From contig JAEXTR010000375.1 in assembly GCA_023406915.1 (NCBI GenBank), positions 1 through 18,666 on the forward strand: DNA of 18,666 nt, given 5' to 3'. Position numbers and translations under genes: made by a program. Each line of letters begins with the position of its first letter. Position 1 is the first letter of the stretch. The stretch is from Bacteroidota bacterium. Lineage in GTDB: Bacteria; Bacteroidota; Ignavibacteria; Ignavibacteriales; Ignavibacteriaceae. Below, in pieces: positions 14,186 to 18,666 of the stretch. The notes under the pieces are model-generated. The model was not told where the DNA came from. It searched no databases and saw only the letters and a program-made list of their open reading frames with translations.

Positions 14186-14644
14186 TCAGTGAATAGTATC
14201 TGATAAATAGAGTATTGTGCGGCTGCCCGGAAGCATTGATTTGTCAATATCAAAGAGGGATGCGAGCAGAATAAGCGTGATATCTTCTGACTGAAGATTT
14301 TCGATTGGGAAAAACCGTACATTTTCAATAAACATCTCAATATCTTCTCCGTTCAGGAACCCCACCTGAACAAGTTTAAGAAGACGGTTATAATTCTCAA
14401 CCCCAATCAGAGAAATCTCGTCCTCAGAAAGAATCCTGACTCCGTTTCTGATTGACTTTGGATCAGACAATGCCTGAAGCTTGTTCGCAAGTAATTTATC
14501 GAAGAACCAACTGTATGCCGCCGACACAGCCGATTCGATATATATCCGTTCCCTCTTAAGAGCAGCATCAACTTCCTCAAAAGAATGCTCTTTCGAGATT
14601 CCGTCAACAATCTTAGTCAATATTTTGACGAATGTGTTTTCCAT
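14186..14644 (-). CDS. DUF494/Smg-like protein
   Basis: A 152-aa, mostly helical, acidic protein with no signal peptide or membrane segment, resembling the DUF494 (Smg) family of unknown function. The N-terminal block MENTFVKILTKIVDG and the middle SEDEISLIGVENYNRLLKLVQ, followed by a glutamate/aspartate-rich segment, fit that family. In Proteobacteria smg lies next to dprA and a topA-like zinc-finger gene; here it lies directly before topA, 11 bases away, which supports the call. It follows ybeY by 5 bases, so the three genes are probably cotranscribed. I cannot assign an activity. Confidence 0.7.
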   Translation of the reverse strand: MENTFVKILTKIVDGISKEHSFEEVDAALKRERIYIESAVSAAYSWFFDKLLANKLQALSDPKSIRNGVRILSEDEISLIGVENYNRLLKLVQVGFLNGEDIEMFIENVRFFPIENLQSEDITLILLASLFDIDKSMLPGSRTILYLSDTIH

Positions 14645-14649
14645 AAAGA

Positions 14650-15096
14650 TTATTCGAGTGGTAATTTATAAAATGGCACTGAATTAATCAATTCATCTTC
14701 CATTTTCTTCATCGTTCTCTTTTGGGATACGTTACTGTCATCGTAACCCGCAAGGTGCAGGATACCGTGTGCAACCAGCCTATTGAGCTCATTTTCCAGG
14801 GTCACCTTGTATTTTGCAGCGTTTCTAGCTGCCTCTGCCGGACATATATAGAGTTCGGCGGTAATACTTTTATTACTTTCACTTTCCTCGGTCAGGTCGA
14901 ATGTGAGTATATCAGTAATATAATTATGAGATTTATACTCTGCATTCAGTTTCATTATCGTATTTTCACTTACGAAGTTTAATATGAGTGATTCGATCTT
15001 TACATCAAGGTCTTTAGTGAAACACTTTGCAAGATACTTGATCTCATTCTTCTTAAAGGGGAGTTTCTCACCTTTTTCAACATTTACTGTGATCAT
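14650..15096 (-). CDS. ybeY: endoribonuclease YbeY (16S rRNA maturation)
   Basis: A 148-aa protein of the YbeY (UPF0054) family, a zinc-dependent RNase needed for 16S rRNA 3'-end processing and ribosome quality control. The upstream signature TDILTFDL is at 61-68, followed by the ELYICPAEA strand. The metal motif reads His110-GIL-His114-LAGYDD. The third position, usually histidine in HGxLHLxGYDH, is Asp120, a substitution that seems tolerated in some family branches. The ATG at 15096 is preceded by AGGAAAG with good spacing. It starts 44 bases after the gamma-carbonic anhydrase stop and ends 5 bases before the DUF494 gene. Confidence 0.93.
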   Translation of the reverse strand: MITVNVEKGEKLPFKKNEIKYLAKCFTKDLDVKIESLILNFVSENTIMKLNAEYKSHNYITDILTFDLTEESESNKSITAELYICPAEAARNAAKYKVTLENELNRLVAHGILHLAGYDDSNVSQKRTMKKMEDELINSVPFYKLPLE

Positions 15097-15140
15097 ATTC
15101 TTTCCTGTTACGCTTTTCTATAATATCTATTGCTGTGTTG

Positions 15141-15731
15141 CTATTTACCTGGCTGTGCTCTACTCAGCAAACTTTCATGAGAAAGCTGGGCATACTTTGC
15201 ATACCGCTCAGCAGATGCCGTGATGTTTTCTATTTCTGCCGGGGTCAGATCCCTGATTACTTTTGCCGGGACTCCCCCAACAAGTTTACCGGAAGGGACG
15301 ATAAATCCAGGACGTACCAGCGCCCCTGCTGCAACCATGGCGTGTTTCTCAACAACTGCACCGTCAAGAACGATTGCTCCTATGCCTATAAAACAATAGT
15401 CCTGAAGCGTGCAACCATGCAAAGTAACACTATGCCCGATAGTTACGTTACTACCAATGTTCAGAGGGAACTCGCCATTAGTAACATGCAGCATACTGCA
15501 ATCCTGTACGTTTGTATAATCACCAATTTTTATGTAATGCACATCACCGCGAATTACCGTATTATACCATACTGAGGCTTTTTTTCCAATGGTTACATCG
15601 CCGATAATTTTCACGCCAGGGCAAAGAAACACACTAGGTTCAATTTTCGGGAAAGTGTCCAGGTATGGGTATAATCTTACATCTTCGTGCAAAACTAATA
15701 CTTCGGAGGATTCCATCCGTTTCGTTTCCAT
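15141..15731 (-). CDS. gamma-carbonic anhydrase-like left-handed beta-helix protein
   Basis: A 196-aa member of the gamma-class carbonic anhydrase family (YrdA/PaaY/CaiE-like), built on hexapeptide repeats that form a left-handed beta-helix and trimers. The expected zinc ligands are present as His82 in MLHVTN, His100 and His105 in GHSVTLHGC. Arg61 and Asp63 in VIRGDVHYI also match the family. The C-terminal helix follows VGGVPAKVIRDL. It may hydrate CO2, but many relatives show little or no such activity, so the substrate is open. The ATG at 15731 overlaps the DUF3108 gene by 37 bases; an ATG at 15716 is an equally possible start, giving 191 aa. Neither has a strong ribosome binding site. It is 44 bases ahead of ybeY. 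Confidence 0.9.
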   Translation of the reverse strand: METKRMESSEVLVLHEDVRLYPYLDTFPKIEPSVFLCPGVKIIGDVTIGKKASVWYNTVIRGDVHYIKIGDYTNVQDCSMLHVTNGEFPLNIGSNVTIGHSVTLHGCTLQDYCFIGIGAIVLDGAVVEKHAMVAAGALVRPGFIVPSGKLVGGVPAKVIRDLTPAEIENITASAERYAKYAQLSHESLLSRAQPGK

Positions 15732-16510
15732 TCTTTTAGTTCTATTCTTATACTACCAAGATCAATTTTTAGATTTGCTGCGATAGGTATGGCAGCATTA
15801 TCAGCAGAAAACCATCCTTCAAATTTGCCCGTCAGCCCCAGAATGCTTACAAATTCATTTCTTCCCGAGAGCCTGTTTACAGCAACAGGATAATCAATAG
15901 CATCTACTTCAATTTTCTCCTTTTTGGAAGAGAACTGCAACAGGGTGAGCCCCTTTTTCTCCACAATATAGACGGGAACACGCACTGATTTGTCTGATCC
16001 GCTCCAGGCCCGAGCATAAAAGAAAAGTGAAAGACCATCAAGCATCACTGTGTCCAATGATCGGGTTTCATTTGTGTACACTTCGGGTGGGGATACCTTC
16101 CCCTTCTTAATGAGTACCTTACCTGAGCTACGATTGAAAGTATAGTCCGTGAAAAACTCACTATTATCCTTTTTATCCAGTCCCCTGAAAAACGCAGAGG
16201 CACAGTCCTGAGCAAAAGTTGACTCATATACCTGATGCAGATTTACCAAGCCAATACCCTTGTGTGAATCCATAGTGGCTTTGGCTTTGTAGTGCCGCTT
16301 GCCCTGGATGTTCGTCTTTGACACGACGCGTATCTCAATTGTTCCCAGATTGAGATAGGAATACTTGACTACATACTTCAGGTATTCACCCACCGAAAAG
16401 TCATTCGGAGATGAGAAGGAGAATGCATACTCCCTTACTGGCTCACCAGAATAAGCAGCTGTAGTCATCCAAATCAGTAAACCAATCAGACTAATCAGAA
16501 ATGAACGCAT
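15695..16510 (-). CDS. DUF3108 secreted/periplasmic protein
   Basis: A 271-aa protein with a clear signal peptide (hydrophobic SFLISLIGLLIWMTTAA, probable cleavage after AYS near residue 21) and a beta-rich body typical of DUF3108. The opening FSVGEYLKYVVKYSYLNLG, then GTIEIRVVSK, and the later EGWFSADNAAIPIAANLKIDLG are usual for the family, which is found in Gram-negative envelopes and may resemble lipoprotein-carrier beta folds. Its function is unknown. It starts four bases after the stop of the S41 protease and overlaps the carbonic anhydrase-like gene, so the three form a coupled set. The family call is by recalled pattern. Confidence 0.82.
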   Translation of the reverse strand: MRSFLISLIGLLIWMTTAAYSGEPVREYAFSFSSPNDFSVGEYLKYVVKYSYLNLGTIEIRVVSKTNIQGKRHYKAKATMDSHKGIGLVNLHQVYESTFAQDCASAFFRGLDKKDNSEFFTDYTFNRSSGKVLIKKGKVSPPEVYTNETRSLDTVMLDGLSLFFYARAWSGSDKSVRVPVYIVEKKGLTLLQFSSKKEKIEVDAIDYPVAVNRLSGRNEFVSILGLTGKFEGWFSADNAAIPIAANLKIDLGSIRIELKEWKRNGWNPPKY

Positions 16511-16514
16511 ACTG

Positions 16515-18116
16515 CTAAAGACCTGCTATCTCTTTTGCTTTACCGAACAATGTCATTGCTTTCATTACAGGTTTATCCTGACCGAGAAGTACGGAGTACC
16601 ATCCTTCGTTTTTCCAATAATTTCGGGCTATCTGAGCCTTCAATCTGGCAGCGACGAATTCTTTGTCTTTTTGATATTCTTCATCCACCATCTTCACTTC
16701 TTTGGTAGCAGCAAATGATGTAAACTCAGCAAGCATCTGGTCATCAACCTGGAACTCCTTAAGAAATTGTGCTAAATTGTCCTTGTATACTGACTTAATC
16801 TTTGCACCATTACCGTCAATGTATTGCAAAGCAAACTGATAAAAGATGTTCTTCCTTATCAGATTTGAAGAATAACCAGTTAAGCGGTCATTTTTAACAA
16901 TGAAGTCAGGTGTAATGCCGCCGCCACCATAGACAGTTCTGCCCTTCCCAGTTTTAAATACCGGGCGACTACTGTCTTTATCAGCTTCATGATCAAAGTT
17001 TTCACCTTCCTCTTCCTGAAACTCTGCGATATCCTCATAATATTTCTTTTTATCATCATACTTTCGCTGAATAAGCCTACCGGAAGGAGTAAAGTATGAT
17101 GAAATAGTGAGACGCAGGGCACTGCCATCGCTCAGTGAAAACTGACGCTGTACCAGACCTTTTCCAAAGGAAGTCTCACCTATGATGAGTCCCCTGTCCC
17201 AATCCTGGATTGCTCCGGAAACAATTTCACTGGCAGATGCGCTTCCTTTGTTAATCAGAACGATAATAGGCATTTTTTCATAGGGTGAAGGATTGCGTGC
17301 GGAGAACTCCTCGTTAAATTCCGGACGACGTCCTTTGGTATAAACCAGTTTTTTATTTCCGGCAATAAACAGGTCAGCGATATTAACGGCCTGGTTAAGA
17401 TATCCACCTGGATTATTTCTTAAGTCCAGTATCAGTTGCTTCATACCTTTGCCTGACAGGTCCTTCAGTGCAGACAAAAACTCGTCTGTAGTTTTTTCTG
17501 CAAAACGGGAGATACTGATATATCCAGTCTTATCATCGAGCATTACTCTGGTATCTACTGAGTAGAGGGGTATCTTATCCCTGATGATTTCATAATCAAG
17601 AATTTCCTTTACACCAATTCTATGTACAGACACAACAACTTTTGTACCCTTCGCACCACGAAGTTTTTTTCTTACATCATCATTCTTTATACCAATGATA
17701 TCTTCACCGTCAATCTTTACGATCCTGTCTCCAGCCTGGATACCAAGTTCTTCACTAGGACCGCCAGTAATTGGGGTTACAACTGTCAGGGTATCATTCA
17801 GAACCTGAAATTCAATACCGATACCCTCAAAATCACCTCTGAATTCCTCCTGAACCGTTTCCATTTGCCGCGCAGGAATATAAACAGAGTGTGGGTCAAG
17901 GTCTTCCAGCATACCGTTAATCGCAGCTTCAACCATCTTTTGAGTATCAACCTCATCAATGTAGAATTTCTGCGTAAAAGTCAGAACATCATTGAACTTT
18001 TGCAGATTCTCAACCAGAGAATCACCTGAGAATACCCGTTGAATCTGAGTGCCAAGGAGTATCCCGGTTGCAAGAATGATAATGAGAATGGGTAACCGAA
18101 AATTCTTATATTTCAT
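16515..18116 (-). CDS. S41-family C-terminal processing peptidase
   Basis: A 533-aa CtpA/Prc-type serine protease acting in the periplasm, where it trims or degrades envelope proteins. A single uncleaved or signal-type membrane segment lies at about 8-26. A PDZ domain spans about 95-170 (EGIGIEFQV, with GDRIVKIDGEDI), followed by the peptidase domain with LDLRNNPGGYL at 230-240. By spacing with E. coli Prc, the nucleophile is Ser294 in GSASASE, the base is Lys319 in SFGKG, and Asp305 also matches. An acidic linker (about 358-384) precedes GGGGITPD, and a C-terminal helical extension of about 120 residues follows. The ATG at 18116 is preceded by TAGGTGAT. It is 83 bases from the lysS stop, and no convincing promoter was seen in the gap. 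Confidence 0.93.
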   Translation of the reverse strand: MKYKNFRLPILIIILATGILLGTQIQRVFSGDSLVENLQKFNDVLTFTQKFYIDEVDTQKMVEAAINGMLEDLDPHSVYIPARQMETVQEEFRGDFEGIGIEFQVLNDTLTVVTPITGGPSEELGIQAGDRIVKIDGEDIIGIKNDDVRKKLRGAKGTKVVVSVHRIGVKEILDYEIIRDKIPLYSVDTRVMLDDKTGYISISRFAEKTTDEFLSALKDLSGKGMKQLILDLRNNPGGYLNQAVNIADLFIAGNKKLVYTKGRRPEFNEEFSARNPSPYEKMPIIVLINKGSASASEIVSGAIQDWDRGLIIGETSFGKGLVQRQFSLSDGSALRLTISSYFTPSGRLIQRKYDDKKKYYEDIAEFQEEEGENFDHEADKDSSRPVFKTGKGRTVYGGGGITPDFIVKNDRLTGYSSNLIRKNIFYQFALQYIDGNGAKIKSVYKDNLAQFLKEFQVDDQMLAEFTSFAATKEVKMVDEEYQKDKEFVAARLKAQIARNYWKNEGWYSVLLGQDKPVMKAMTLFGKAKEIAGL

Positions 18117-18200
18117 AATTTTATCACCTAAATGAAAGAACCATTTACAGACTAATCTGCTTCACTAATAATGAAAAAGGATTACTCAATTTCCAGAGCA

Positions 18201-18666
18201 TTATTTTTCCGGCTTCATTTGCGGGAAGAATATCACATCCCTGATCGAGGGCTGATTAGTCAAATACATTACCAGTCTGTCGATACCAATTCCAAGACCA
18301 GCTGTAGGTGGCATACCATACTCAAGAGATCTCAGGAAATCCTCATCAATCACTTGTGCTTCATCATCGCCTTCCTCACGTGCCTTCATCTGATCTTCAA
18401 ATCTTCCTCTCTGATCAAGAGGGTCGTTCAACTCACTGAATGCATTGCAGATTTCTTTACCGTTAATATAACCTTCAAAACGCTCTACGAAACCAGGTTT
18501 ACTTCTATGACGCTTCGCCAGCGGAGAAGTTTCTACCGGATAATCAATGACAAATGTTGGCTGGATCAATTCAGGCTCAACAACCGCACCAAACAATTCA
18601 TCGCTAAGCTTTCCTTTTGACTCATTTCCCTTTGCATCACCGCCATATTTTCTTACTGTCTGTACC
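18201..18666 (-). CDS. lysS: lysyl-tRNA synthetase class II, N-terminus cut by window edge
   Basis: The frame is open from the window edge to a TAA at 18201, giving the last 154 codons of a class II lysyl-tRNA synthetase, which charges tRNA-Lys. Visible blocks are LIQPTFVIDYPVETSPLAK, the motif GKEICNAFSELNDPLDQ, and class II motif 3 in GLGIGIDRLVMYLT with the adenylate-binding arginine. The C-terminus, RDVIFFPQMKPE, is typical. The reading begins VQTVRKYGGD at the edge, and no internal start is meant: a TTG at 18596 lies inside the gene. No sign of a frameshift. Confidence 0.95.
   Translation of the reverse strand, partial: VQTVRKYGGDAKGNESKGKLSDELFGAVVEPELIQPTFVIDYPVETSPLAKRHRSKPGFVERFEGYINGKEICNAFSELNDPLDQRGRFEDQMKAREEGDDEAQVIDEDFLRSLEYGMPPTAGLGIGIDRLVMYLTNQPSIRDVIFFPQMKPEK

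Noticed and set aside
15135..15575. 146-codon plus-strand frame
   Set aside because: Antisense to the gamma-carbonic anhydrase-like gene, whose hexapeptide repeats are unmistakable.
18171..18620. 149-codon open frame on the plus strand
   Set aside because: It is antisense to lysS, whose protein is strongly conserved here; the plus-strand translation looks random.
1..18666. CRISPR arrays, tRNA or rRNA genes, insertion sequences
   Set aside because: Reading through the window showed no spaced repeats, cloverleaf-like blocks in gaps, or transposase motifs; the gaps are too short for most of these.

Overview
Every gene I can support in this window lies on the minus strand, so transcription runs from high to low coordinates. 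The gene set suggests a Gram-negative bacterium of the Bacteroidota/Ignavibacteria/Chlorobi (FCB) side: a DUF2795 micro-protein, a short ribosome hibernation factor overlapping an HPr kinase, a gamma-class carbonic anhydrase next to a DUF3108 protein and a C-terminal processing protease, and moderately AT-rich DNA. This placement is an inference from gene content and is not proven. No rRNA, tRNA, CRISPR array or insertion sequence was seen. Genes are packed tightly: no gene-free stretch exceeds about 130 bases.

Housekeeping block (18666 down to 9645): the 3' part of lysS, an S41 C-terminal processing protease, a DUF3108 secreted protein, a gamma-carbonic anhydrase-like protein, the RNase YbeY, a DUF494/Smg-like protein, DNA topoisomerase I with four C-terminal zinc ribbons, a XerC/XerD-type recombinase overlapping topA, a short HPF, and HPr kinase/phosphorylase overlapping hpf.

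Arsenic/redox operon (9602 down to about 4560): arsR, an ArsP-type permease, an arsenate reductase fused to a small thioredoxin-fold domain, an Acr3 arsenite exporter, a stand-alone 78-aa CxxC thioredoxin-fold protein that is a paralogue of the fused domain, a thioredoxin with a signal peptide, and a CcdA-type membrane electron carrier. The short gaps, a 4-bp ATGA overlap, a promoter overlapping an inverted-repeat operator in front of arsR, and a weak hairpin after ccdA support one unit. The likely logic is: ArsR senses arsenite; ArsC reduces arsenate using its own attached redox arm; Acr3 exports arsenite; ArsP may export organoarsenicals; and CcdA plus the exported thioredoxin may carry reducing power across the membrane. 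This cytoplasmic and envelope redox equipment inside an arsenic operon is the most interesting part of the window.

Second housekeeping block (4629 down to 1): an M23 envelope peptidase with its own candidate promoter, a DUF2795 protein, a clamp-loader delta'-like protein, 3-hydroxybutyryl-CoA dehydrogenase, and a ClC-type chloride channel/transporter that runs off the window and appears to lack an ATG, GTG or CTG start.
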